From Pseudomonadota bacterium (GTDB taxonomy: Bacteria > Pseudomonadota > Gammaproteobacteria > Burkholderiales > Burkholderiaceae_C), in assembly GCA_963205115.1 (NCBI GenBank), contig CAUJHV010000001.1, positions 1-44,500 of the forward strand: a stretch of 44,500 bases of DNA, in the 5' to 3' direction. A program made the position numbers and the translations under genes. Below the pieces are notes generated by a model. It had not been told where the DNA came from and did no database searches. It worked only from the letters and a program-made list of their open reading frames with translations. Of this stretch, positions 8,564 through 16,092 are shown piece by piece. Every line of letters starts with the position of its first letter. The stretch's first letter is position 1.

Positions 8564-9537
8564 CGGGTGCTCCAGTGCAGGGGCGCGGCGCCGGCGACTG
8601 GCAGGCGCAAGGTGGCGAGGCGGTCGCCGAGAAGGCAGCCGAGCACCGCGGTGCGGCGGTCGCTACCGGCGAAGGCGATGCTCGAGATGTTCTGCAGCAC
8701 CTGGCCGGCGGCATGGTCCAGGTGTTCGCGGCCCATCGTGCCGGCCTCGTAGGCAGCCTCGACGGCGGCCAGGTGGGCCGCTTCGGCATCCTCGAGCCAG
8801 ACGGTCTGGGCTCCGTCAGGCGAGACGCGGATCAGCCGGTTGCTGACGATGCTGACGACCCATGCGTGGCCCTCTTCGTCGAAGGCCAGGCCATCCGGGA
8901 AGGTGCCGACACCAAAGGTGGTGACCACCTCCTTGGGGCCGAGCGTGCCGTCGGGCGCCATGCGAAAGCGCGACAAGCGCCGTGCGAAGGTTTCGTTGAC
9001 GTAGAGCCAGGCGCCTGATGGGTGCTCGGCGACCTCGTTGGTGTAGCCCAGGCCGTCGGCAACGATCCGCGCGACACCACCCGCACTGACGTGCACGATG
9101 AAGCCGTCGCCGCCATCGCGGCGGTAGCCCAGCGCGCGCGGCTGGCGACGGGTGCTCACCGTTACCCATGCGCTTCCATCGGCACGCGGCAGGACGAAAT
9201 TGGTCGGCGGCAGGGGCTGGCCGTCCACTTCCATCAGCCAGGGCGCCAAGAGGCCGTCCACGGTCAGGCGCCAGACACCGCCGTCGCTGTCCCCCAACTG
9301 CGCCATGAGCACGCTGCCATCGGCCGCCAATGCGATGCCGTTCGGTCGGAGAGGCAGGCCATCGGCGCGCTTGGCGATTCGCAGGTGTTGGGCACCGTCC
9401 GGCCGGGTTTCGCAGATGCCGCCGCGCCAGTCTGCCGTGAGCAGCCGGCCGTCCGGCAGGGCCAGCACGCACTCCGGACGCACCAGGCCCTGAGACCGCC
9501 ACTGGATCTGGTCGAGGGGGATTGGCGATGCATTCAT
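8560..9537 (-). CDS. SMP-30/gluconolactonase-family lactonase
   Basis: A 325-residue protein of the SMP-30/gluconolaconase/LRE beta-propeller family. Repeated blade motifs are seen: RPECVLALPDGRLLTADWRGG, LRPNGIALAADGSVLMAQ, LGYTNEVAEHPSGAWLYVNET, GTFPDGLAFDEEGHAWV and NISSIAFAGSDRRTAVLG. Metal ligands typical of the family are the Glu in RPECV, the Asn of YTNEV and the Asp of FPDGLAFD. It hydrolyses aldonolactones to aldonic acids, which fits as the first step of a sugar-acid pathway. Start at 9537 is preferred because an inverted repeat lies right before it. No clear Shine-Dalgarno sequence precedes that ATG, so leaderless translation or a different start is possible. Confidence 0.85.
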   Translation of the reverse strand: MNASPIPLDQIQWRSQGLVRPECVLALPDGRLLTADWRGGICETRPDGAQHLRIAKRADGLPLRPNGIALAADGSVLMAQLGDSDGGVWRLTVDGLLAPWLMEVDGQPLPPTNFVLPRADGSAWVTVSTRRQPRALGYRRDGGDGFIVHVSAGGVARIVADGLGYTNEVAEHPSGAWLYVNETFARRLSRFRMAPDGTLGPKEVVTTFGVGTFPDGLAFDEEGHAWVVSIVSNRLIRVSPDGAQTVWLEDAEAAHLAAVEAAYEAGTMGREHLDHAAGQVLQNISSIAFAGSDRRTAVLGCLLGDRLATLRLPVAGAAPLHWSTR

Positions 9538-9552
9538 TAACGTATACGTTAA
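9537..9552. promoter_or_regulatory. Perfect 16-bp palindrome, candidate GntR operator of cluster 1
   Basis: TTAACGTATACGTTAA is identical to its reverse complement. It abuts and overlaps by one base the start codon of the SMP-30 gene, the first gene of cluster 1. Its core GTATAC with outward AAC/GTT arms fits the short symmetrical GT-AC operators bound by FCD-type GntR repressors, and such a regulator is encoded second in the operon. On the minus strand TATACG also sits where a -10 element would give a leaderless transcript. The operator role is inferred; the palindrome is directly visible. Confidence 0.6.
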
Positions 9553-10338
9553 AGGATGCGTAACCGGAGAACATCCGTAAGAACCCGCGGAGTGGGTCGA
9601 GCGCCCGAACCGCGAGGGGCTTGCGACAGAGGCGACTCCATCGCACGCGACGATGAGCGACTGGCGCGGCGCACGGGTCCTCCCCACGAAGCCAGATCGT
9701 CCTGAACGCGTTCTTGCAGGCTGCGCTCACCAGCCCGGATCACAACGAGGTGCCGAACGCGGCGCGGTCGACAACTGCGGCGATCGCAGGTGCGGGCCTG
9801 TGTTCAAAGGCGCCGGCCGCAGTCAAGGGTCGCGGCGGCCTGTGCCACGGCCGAGCCTGATCCCGGCGCTGCTGAACCGGCACGCGCTGGGCGAGACGCT
9901 TCGTGCGCCAGTTGCCCGCGCCGAGAAGGTATGGCTGCGTCGGTACCGAATGGCATCCGAAGGTCAAATCCGCAGCCACCGCAGTGCGAGCGGTCATGTG
10001 GCCCGTGGTGTTTCAAACGGGCTACCTCACAGCTGGCCCGTGCCGCTACCTGCCGGCGTTGATCGCCGGGCGCGACGAGAGCCCAAGAATCTGTACCCTG
10101 ACACCCACTTGGATCACTTGAGGCTTGCCGAGCTGAAAACAGATTGCTGCAGCTCCAGCAAACTCTTCAGCTTCGCAATGCGGCCAAATGGGTTGTTGCC
10201 TCGTCGCGTAGGCGATCGGTCCAAGCCGTACGAACCACGGGTCTCTTGCCGCGTGTCTCAAGGGAAGTCGCGCACCGTTGAACGCGGCCCGCGACTCGAA
10301 CCCGTGCGTACACTTGGTCATCGCCCTCGGAGGATGGC
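9553..10338. other. Long intergenic region between cluster 1 and the MBL-fold gene
   Basis: About 790 bp between a minus-strand operon start and a plus-strand gene. It must contain divergent promoters. I found no reading frame with a recognisable product; short open frames on both strands lack conserved motifs and start sites. Its main content is a copy of a dispersed repeat at 9868-10047. A good ribosome-binding site (GGAGGA) stands just before the gene at 10339. Confidence 0.5.
9868..10047 (+). repeat. Dispersed intergenic repeat, copy A (about 180 bp)
   Basis: This stretch matches 31969-32146 in the same orientation at roughly 87-88% by eye, with about two single-base gaps. The most conserved blocks are the part around GGCTGCGTCGGTACCG, the part around TCAAATCCGCAGCC, and GTGGCCCGTGGTGTTTCAAA. 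Similarity begins at GCTGCTGAACCGG and ends at GCCGCT; flanks are unrelated. Both strands read open through parts of it, but in different-length frames in the two copies, so it is more likely a mobile or structured intergenic element than a gene. Confidence 0.75.
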
Positions 10339-11448
10339 ATGAAGAGCTTCGGCGAACGCGCGAAGGGCCTGCGCCTCGAGCGCATGCGATCGAGTCCGAT
10401 GTGGGCCGGTGACGGATTCCGCAACCTGCACCCAGTGCGGCCCGGCCTGCGCGACGCCAGCGCGCCAAGACCCACGCTCACCGAGTTCCTCTGCGGTGGC
10501 GTGCGCCGGGTGCCCGCCGGCCCGCTACCGGCACAAGACCCGCGGGACCTCTGGCAACGCATGCCGTCCAGCGGCCTGAGGGCCACCTGGCTGGGCCACT
10601 CCACGGTGTTGATTGAAATCGATGGCGTCCGGTTGCTGACTGACCCGGTGTGGGGAGCGCGAGCCTCGCCTTCTCAGTGGGTGGGGCCGAAGCGCTTCCA
10701 GCCCGCGCCAGTCGCGCTGAAGGCACTGCCCCCGATCGACGCGGTGCTGCTGTCGCACGACCACTACGACCACCTGTGCCACCCGACGGTGCGGGCGCTG
10801 GCGAAGACCGGCGTGCCCTTCGTGACGTCTCTCGGCGTCGGTGCGCACCTCGAGGCCTTCGGCGTGCCGCCCGATCGCATCGTCGAGCTCGAGTGGTGGC
10901 AATCGCACCGCTTGCAGGGCACCGAGGTCGAGGTCACGGCCGCGCCGTCGCAGCACTTCTCGGGTCGTGGTCTCAAGGACCGCAACGCAACGCTGTGGTC
11001 GTCGCTCGTCGTGCGGTCGCCGAAGCACCGCGTGTTCTTCAGCGGTGACACGGGACTCACCGATCAGTACACGGAGATCCGCGACCGGCTCGGCCCGTTC
11101 GACCTGGTGCTGCTGGAGGTGGGCGCCTTCCACCCCAGCTGGGGCGATATCCACCTCGGCCCCGTGAATGCGCTGGAAGCGCTCCGCCTGCTGGGCGGTG
11201 GCGCCCTTCTGCCGGTGCACTGGGGCACGTTCAGCCTCGCGCTGCATGCCTGGGACGAACCGGCGGAGACGCTCCTGCAACTGGCGCCGCAGCAAGGGGT
11301 GCACCTGCTGATGCCGCAGCTGGGCGAAGCGGTCGAGCCGGCCCAGGTCGAGCACGTGACGCCTTGGTGGCGTGCGGTTGGCAGCGACCCGGCTTCCGCA
11401 GCCGAACCGATGAGCTGGCCGAAGGCGCTGCCGTTTCCCTTGGACTGA
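10339..11448 (+). CDS. MBL-fold metallohydrolase (NAPE-PLD/UlaG-like)
   Basis: A 369-residue metallo-beta-lactamase-fold hydrolase. After an N-terminal leader, the core begins RATWLGHSTVLIEIDGVRLLTDPVW. The zinc-binding HxHxDH motif is SHDHYDH (H140, H142, D144, H145). Later ligands are in FFSGDTGLTDQY and in the LLPVHWGTF histidine. The HPSWGDIHLGPVNALEA segment is typical of NAPE-PLD-like and RomA-like proteins, which hydrolyse phosphodiester or lactone-type bonds; the substrate here is not known. The ATG at 10339 follows GGAGGA with good spacing. It stands alone, divergent from cluster 1 and convergent with cluster 2. Confidence 0.9.
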   Translation: MKSFGERAKGLRLERMRSSPMWAGDGFRNLHPVRPGLRDASAPRPTLTEFLCGGVRRVPAGPLPAQDPRDLWQRMPSSGLRATWLGHSTVLIEIDGVRLLTDPVWGARASPSQWVGPKRFQPAPVALKALPPIDAVLLSHDHYDHLCHPTVRALAKTGVPFVTSLGVGAHLEAFGVPPDRIVELEWWQSHRLQGTEVEVTAAPSQHFSGRGLKDRNATLWSSLVVRSPKHRVFFSGDTGLTDQYTEIRDRLGPFDLVLLEVGAFHPSWGDIHLGPVNALEALRLLGGGALLPVHWGTFSLALHAWDEPAETLLQLAPQQGVHLLMPQLGEAVEPAQVEHVTPWWRAVGSDPASAAEPMSWPKALPFPLD

Positions 11449-11646
11449 CGCGCGACGCAACGCGGGGTCTCGCTTCGCCACTCGGTTGCAGCGGCGGTTG
11501 ACCTCCGTCGTGGCTCGACGCCGGCCCTTCCGCAAGGCCGGGGTCTTCAGCACCACGTCGACATGGCGCGCGGCGCACGGGTGGCCAAGGCAGCCACACG
11601 TCCGGGGTGCGGGATCGCCGTGGGGCGAAGCACGTCGCCGCAGCGC

Positions 11647-12336
11647 TCAGCGCTTCCCGGGGGCGGTGGTCTGGGGTGCGGGCGCGTCGGTCCGGTACAG
11701 GCCGGAGGCCGAGTCGATGTTGCGCAGCACGTGCTGCTCGATCGCGTCGGCAGCCGCCGCCAAGTCCCCGCGCTCCAGCAGCCCGATGATCTGCTCATGC
11801 TCGCCCAGAGCACTGCTCTTTTCGAAGCGGCTCGCGAGCAAGGCGTAGCGGATGGGCTGCGCCATCTCGTTGAGCACCTCGATGGACTTGCGCAGCGGCT
11901 CGTTGCGGGTGGCGTCCAGGATGGCTTCGTGGAAAGCGATGTTGGCGTCCAGGTAGCCCTCGATGTTGCGCGCCTCGAAGTGCTGGCGCATCGTCTGGTT
12001 GGCGGCGCGCAGGGCGGGGATCAGCGCGTCCAGCGGGTGCCCGGCCAGGGCCTCGACGCTGTGCCGCTCCAGCAGGCCGCGCAGGCGGTAGATCTGCCCG
12101 ATCATCTCGGCCGAGTACTCGCGCACCCTGAAGCCCCGCCGCGGCTCGTGCGAGACGATGCCCCGCAGCTGCAGCAGCCGCAGCGCCTCGCGCAGGGGGC
12201 CGCGGCTGGCGCCGTACTCGGCCTCGAGCTGCTTTTCACGCAGCGGGCTGCCGGGTGGGTAGCGGCCGGTGATGATGCCGCGCCGGATCCTGCCCATCAG
12301 GAAGTACGGAATCGGATCGGGCACCACGTCGTTCAT
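11647..12336 (-). CDS. GntR-family (FCD) transcriptional regulator of cluster 2
   Basis: A 229-residue regulator starting MNDVVPDPIPYFLMGRIRRG. The winged helix-turn-helix includes YPPGSPLREKQLEAEYGASR, GPLREALRLLQLRGIV and RRGFRVREYS. The FCD domain follows with IYRLRGLLERHSVEALAG and LDANIAFHEAILDATRN. The start at 12336 is preferred over an upstream extension because it overlaps the stop of the PuuE-like gene by 4 bp. It is the last gene of the 11-kb cluster 2 and is the likely repressor acting at the inverted repeat 22120-22134 ahead of the first gene. The C-terminus ends in a Pro/Thr/Ala-rich tail. Confidence 0.92.
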   Translation of the reverse strand: MNDVVPDPIPYFLMGRIRRGIITGRYPPGSPLREKQLEAEYGASRGPLREALRLLQLRGIVSHEPRRGFRVREYSAEMIGQIYRLRGLLERHSVEALAGHPLDALIPALRAANQTMRQHFEARNIEGYLDANIAFHEAILDATRNEPLRKSIEVLNEMAQPIRYALLASRFEKSSALGEHEQIIGLLERGDLAAAADAIEQHVLRNIDSASGLYRTDAPAPQTTAPGKR

Positions 12337-13253
12337 GCGGCGAAGGGATGCTGGGCGCGCCAGTGGCGGGCCACGTCGATACGCCGGCACAGCCAGACCT
12401 TGTCGTGGCGCAGCACATGGTCCAGAAACGCCGCCAGCGCGTGTGCACGGGCCGGGCGGCCCGTGATGCGGGCGTGCAGGCCGATCGACATCAGGCGCGG
12501 CGACTGCTCGCCTTCGAGGTACAGCTGGTCGAAGGTGGCCTTCAGATAACGCTCGAAGTGGTCGGGTGTGGAAAAGCCGGCGGGCGTGGCGAACTTGCCG
12601 TCGTTGGCGTCCATCGTGTAGGGCACCACCAGGTGCGGCCGACCCTCCACCGTCACCCAGTACGGCAGCTCGTCGTTGTAGGCGTCGGAGTCGTACAGGA
12701 ACCCCCCTTCCTGCGCCAGCAGGCGGCGCGTGTTCTCGCTCGGGCCGTAGCGGCAGTACCAGCCCAGCGGGCGCTGGCCGGTGCTGCGGGTCAGCGACTC
12801 GATCGCCATCGCGATGCGCTGCTGCTCGGCCTCGGCCGACAGCCGGAAGTGCTCTTCCCAGCGGTAGCCATGGCAGCAGACGTCGAATCCGGCGGCGACG
12901 ATGGCCTCCGCCGCGGCGGGGTTGCGCTCCAGCGCCAACGCGCAGCCGAAGATGGTGGCCGGCACCTGCCGTTCGCGCAGGATGTTCATCAGCCGCCAGA
13001 AGCCCACGCGGCTGCCGTACTCGTACATGGTCTCGAAGGCCATGTCGCGCTGCCCCGCCGGCACGCGGCCGCCCGGCGCCTCGGCCAGGCCCAGCTCGGT
13101 GCGGCCGTCGCCATCGGCGTTGTTGTATTCCGAGCCTTCTTCGTAGTTGATCACCAGTTGCACGGCCACCCGCGCGCCGCCGGGCCAGCGCGGGTCGGGC
13201 GGTGTCGGACCGTAGCCGACGAAGTCGCGTGCCGGCGTCCAGGGGGTGCTCAT
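12333..13253 (-). CDS. PuuE-like polysaccharide-deacetylase-fold amidohydrolase
   Basis: A 306-residue protein of the PuuE/polysaccharide deacetylase-like family. In place of the usual metal-binding Asp pair of deacetylases it has NYEEGSEYNN (E38, E39). The family motif CHGYRWEEH is at residues 127-135 and GWYCRYGPSENTR starts at 164. Family members include allantoinase PuuE, and metal-independent cyclic imide or ureide hydrolases are related. A GAGAGGA ribosome-binding site precedes the ATG at 13253. It lies 34 bp after the CitE-like gene and overlaps the GntR gene. No other purine-catabolism genes occur here, so ring opening of a cyclic imide or hydantoin-like compound is more likely than allantoin hydrolysis; that is inference. 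Confidence 0.85.
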   Translation of the reverse strand: MSTPWTPARDFVGYGPTPPDPRWPGGARVAVQLVINYEEGSEYNNADGDGRTELGLAEAPGGRVPAGQRDMAFETMYEYGSRVGFWRLMNILRERQVPATIFGCALALERNPAAAEAIVAAGFDVCCHGYRWEEHFRLSAEAEQQRIAMAIESLTRSTGQRPLGWYCRYGPSENTRRLLAQEGGFLYDSDAYNDELPYWVTVEGRPHLVVPYTMDANDGKFATPAGFSTPDHFERYLKATFDQLYLEGEQSPRLMSIGLHARITGRPARAHALAAFLDHVLRHDKVWLCRRIDVARHWRAQHPFAA

Positions 13254-13287
13254 GGGTCGATCCTCTCTTGCCGTCGCCGGGTGAGGT

Positions 13288-14175
13288 TCAAGGCGCCAGG
13301 CCCAGGCGCCGCGCCAGGGCCACCAGTTGCTGCGCCTGGTGGATGAAGGGCCCGTCCACCAGCCGCCCGTCGACCGTGAAGGCGCCCACGCCCTGGCCCA
13401 GCTGTTGCTCGGCCGCCTGCACGACGCGCAGCGCATGCGCCACCTCGGCGTCGGTGGGCCTGAAGGCGGCGTTGGCGACGGCGATCTGCGACGGGTGGAT
13501 GCAGCTGCGCCCGGCCATGCCCAGCTGCCGCGCCGCCTGGCAGTCGCGCCCGAAGCCGTCGCCGTCGCTGAAGTTCACCCAGGCGCCGTCGTAGGCGGCG
13601 ATGCCGGCCTCGCCGGCCGCCAGTCGCACGGCCAGACGAACCGCCTGCGTGGCGGACGGCTCGCCCGAGGCGATGCCCAGCGGTGCGAAGAGATCGCCAT
13701 AGCCGATCTGCAGACCCACCACGCGCGGATGGGCGCCCGCGATCTCGGCCGCCAGCCGCAGGCCGCGCGGCGACTCGATGTTGACCAGCAGGCCCAGCGC
13801 CCGCGTGAGGCCGCGTTCACGTTCCAGCTCGGCGATGGCCGCAGCGGCCTGCCGCACCGTGTCGGCCGACTCGACCTTGGGCAGGTTGACCAGGTGCAGG
13901 GCGGGCCAGACGCACGCGCGCAGGTCGGCCGCGAAGTGCGTGCTGTCCACGGCGTTGACCCGCACGATCAGCGTCTTGTCGCGCATCGGCGCCTGCCATT
14001 CGGCCGGCCATGGCGTGCGGCCGTCGAGCAGGCGCGACAGGTCGGCGCGCGCGCTGTCCTTGCGGTCGGGTGCCACCGCGTCTTCCAGGTCGAAGGACAA
14101 CGCGTCGGCGGCGCTGGCCAGCGCCTTGCCGTACCAGTCGGGCCGCGAGGCCGGCACGAAGAGCTTGCTGCGCAT
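13288..14175 (-). CDS. CitE-like HpcH/HpaI-family CoA-ester lyase
   Basis: A 295-residue protein of the citrate lyase beta-subunit family (malyl-, citramalyl- or methylmalyl-CoA lyases or thioesterases). It starts MRSKLFVPASRPDWYGKALA and has DALSFDLEDAV, the arginine motif LIVRVNAVDS, the metal-ligand Glu in VNIESPRGLRLA and the Asp of LQIGYGDLFAPLGI, then GRSCIHPSQIAVAN. The C-terminal helical extension (ALRVVQAAEQQ to the end) that covers the CoA site is present. It is 2 bp downstream of the isochorismatase-like gene. Family knowledge supports aldol-type cleavage of a hydroxyacyl-CoA to acetyl-CoA and an oxoacid. Confidence 0.9.
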   Translation of the reverse strand: MRSKLFVPASRPDWYGKALASAADALSFDLEDAVAPDRKDSARADLSRLLDGRTPWPAEWQAPMRDKTLIVRVNAVDSTHFAADLRACVWPALHLVNLPKVESADTVRQAAAAIAELERERGLTRALGLLVNIESPRGLRLAAEIAGAHPRVVGLQIGYGDLFAPLGIASGEPSATQAVRLAVRLAAGEAGIAAYDGAWVNFSDGDGFGRDCQAARQLGMAGRSCIHPSQIAVANAAFRPTDAEVAHALRVVQAAEQQLGQGVGAFTVDGRLVDGPFIHQAQQLVALARRLGLAP

Positions 14176-14177
14176 CG

Positions 14178-14882
14178 TCAGCCCGCCGTGCGTACGCTGT
14201 CGAGGTAGGCCAGCACCTCGTCCACCGTCACGACGTCGGCAAACTGGCGGTCCATGTCGAACAGCGAGATGGCGTGCGAGATCGGAATGCGGTCGAACAC
14301 CGCCTCCTGCGGCACGATGGCGCGCAGGTTGTGCGACGCGGCGTCGAAGACCGTGGCGCGGATGCAGTTGCTGGTGGCGCCACCGACGATGACGACGGTG
14401 TCGATCTGCCGCTCGATCAGGTAGCCCAGCAGCGGCGTGCCGACGAAGCCGCTGGGCTTCTTCTTCACGAACACCACGTCGCCTGGCGCCGGCGTCAGCT
14501 GGGGCACCAGCTGGGCGCCGAGCGTGCCGGCGAGGCACCAGTGCGGGCTGTCCAGCAGGTCGCGCTTGTGGCGGTACACGCCGATGTCGCTGCCATCGGG
14601 AGCCAGCTCGAAGCGGGTGAAGAAGCACGGCGCGCCGCGAGCCTGCGCGGCCCGGACCACGCGGGCGATCTGCCCCACCGCCTGCCGCCCGATGTCGCCG
14701 CAGCTCGAGGGCCAGGCGGCGTCTTCGCCTTCCACGCCGACCATGTAGCGCTGCGCGTCGATCACCACCACCGCCGGCCGTTGGCCAAAACCCATGCGGC
14801 GGCCGAAGCGGCCGCGGGCCAGCACGGCGCGGTCCTGCTCGGTCAGGAAACGGTCCCAGGGGGTCGTGCGATCGTTGTCCAT
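14178..14882 (-). CDS. Isochorismatase-family amidohydrolase (N-carbamoylsarcosine/maleamate amidase-like)
   Basis: A 234-residue cysteine hydrolase. The catalytic triad is visible as D42 (VVVIDAQ), a lysine in VKKKPSGF (140-142) and nucleophile C173 in GGATSNCIRATVFDA. The overall pattern is closer to N-carbamoylsarcosine amidase and maleamate amidohydrolase than to enterobactin-type isochorismatase. Such enzymes remove ammonia or carbamate from amides of small acids. Position between the CoA transferase (11 bp) and a CitE-like lyase (2 bp) suggests it turns a half-amide into a free dicarboxylic acid that is then activated with CoA. The specific substrate is inferred only. Confidence 0.9.
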   Translation of the reverse strand: MDNDRTTPWDRFLTEQDRAVLARGRFGRRMGFGQRPAVVVIDAQRYMVGVEGEDAAWPSSCGDIGRQAVGQIARVVRAAQARGAPCFFTRFELAPDGSDIGVYRHKRDLLDSPHWCLAGTLGAQLVPQLTPAPGDVVFVKKKPSGFVGTPLLGYLIERQIDTVVIVGGATSNCIRATVFDAASHNLRAIVPQEAVFDRIPISHAISLFDMDRQFADVVTVDEVLAYLDSVRTAG

Positions 14883-14893
14883 GGTGCGGTCTT

Positions 14894-16069
14894 TCAGGCC
14901 ACCGCGCCGGCGGCGCGCAGCGTGGCAATGGTCTCGGCGTCGTAGCCCAGCGAGGCCAGCACGGCATCCGAATGCTGGCCGAAGGCCGGGGCGGCCTGCG
15001 GCGGCGGCACTGGCGCATCGCCGAACGCGATGGCGCGCGACAGGCCGCGGTAGCGGCCCGCCAGCGGGTGCTCGTAGGTGGCCACCAGGTCCGAGGCCAG
15101 CACCTGGGGATGGTCGAACATGTCCTCGATCTCGCGCGCCACCGCGCAAGGCACGCGTTCGCCGAACAAGGCTTCCCATTCGGCCGCGCTGTGGGCCTGC
15201 AGCGCCGCGCGCAGCCGGGGCACCAGCTCGTCGGCATGCTCGGCGCGCTTGCGCACGCTGTCGTAGCGCGGGTCGGTGGCCAGCTCCGGCAGGTTGACCA
15301 GCTCGCACAGCGCGGCCCAGAAGTGCGCGGTGTTGGCCGAGATGTACAGGCTGCCCGAGCGCGTGGGGTGCAGGCCGGTGATGCCGCCGGAGCGCATGTC
15401 GCGGTACACCTCGCGCGGCTCGTTCTCGGCCCAGATGAAGCGCGCCGACTGCAGGGCGAGCGCACTGCGCAGCAGCGAGATGTCGACCCGCTGGCCCAGC
15501 CCGGTGGCGTGCCGCTGGTACAGCGCCGCGGCCACGCCGCTGGCCAGCAGCGCGGCGGCGTAGTAGTCCACCACCGAGCCGTACACGATCTCGGGCTGCT
15601 GCGGCGTGCCCTGCAGCGCGCAGATGCCGGTCATGCTCTGCAGCACCTGGTCGTAGCCGGCCTTGTCCTTCATCGGGCCACGGTCGCCGTAGCCGGTGAC
15701 CGCGCAATACACCAGCCTCGGGTTCAGCGCATGCACCGCGTCGTAGCCGATGCCCAGCCGTTCGGGCACGCCGGGGCGGAAGTTGTGCACCAGCACGTCG
15801 GCATCGCGCAGCAGGCGCAGCAGCACCTCGCGCGCGGCGGGCATCTTCAGGTCCAGCACGATGCCCGACTTGCCGCGATTCACGCCCAGGAAGGCCCTCC
15901 CCTCGGCCTGCAGGGTGGACGGGTACTTGCGTAGGTTGTCGCCACCCGGTGGTTCGACCTTGATGACCTCGGCGCCCTGGTCGGCCAGCAGCGTGCAGCC
16001 GTAGGGCGCAGCGATGTAGGCGCTGAGGTCGATGACCCGAACGCCGGACAGCGGGCCTGGGTTCGCCAT
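14894..16069 (-). CDS. Class III (CaiB/BaiF-family) acyl-CoA transferase
   Basis: A 391-residue CoA transferase. N-terminal features are GVRVIDLSAYIAAPYGC, LLADQGAEVIKVEPPGGD and VNRGKSGIVLDLK. The catalytic aspartate that forms the aspartyl-CoA intermediate is probably D168 in IVYGSVVDYYAAAL. YDQVLQSMTGI, RVDISLLRSAL and the C-terminal helix pair SDAVLASLGYDAETIATLRA are family-typical. It transfers CoA from a donor such as succinyl-CoA to a carboxylic acid. It lies 23 bp after the SDR gene and 11 bp before the amidohydrolase gene. In context it most likely activates the acid made by the amidohydrolase so that a CitE-like lyase can cleave it. Confidence 0.93.
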   Translation of the reverse strand: MANPGPLSGVRVIDLSAYIAAPYGCTLLADQGAEVIKVEPPGGDNLRKYPSTLQAEGRAFLGVNRGKSGIVLDLKMPAAREVLLRLLRDADVLVHNFRPGVPERLGIGYDAVHALNPRLVYCAVTGYGDRGPMKDKAGYDQVLQSMTGICALQGTPQQPEIVYGSVVDYYAAALLASGVAAALYQRHATGLGQRVDISLLRSALALQSARFIWAENEPREVYRDMRSGGITGLHPTRSGSLYISANTAHFWAALCELVNLPELATDPRYDSVRKRAEHADELVPRLRAALQAHSAAEWEALFGERVPCAVAREIEDMFDHPQVLASDLVATYEHPLAGRYRGLSRAIAFGDAPVPPPQAAPAFGQHSDAVLASLGYDAETIATLRAAGAVA

Positions 16070-16092
16070 GGGGGACCTCGCGTTCAGTGTCT

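Noticed and set aside
9740..10016. Minus-strand short frames across repeat copy A (GPHDRSHCGGCGFDLRMPFG)
   Set aside because: The same peptide-like stretch appears in copy B but in a frame of different extent, and both lie in a repeat; treated as repeat, not gene.
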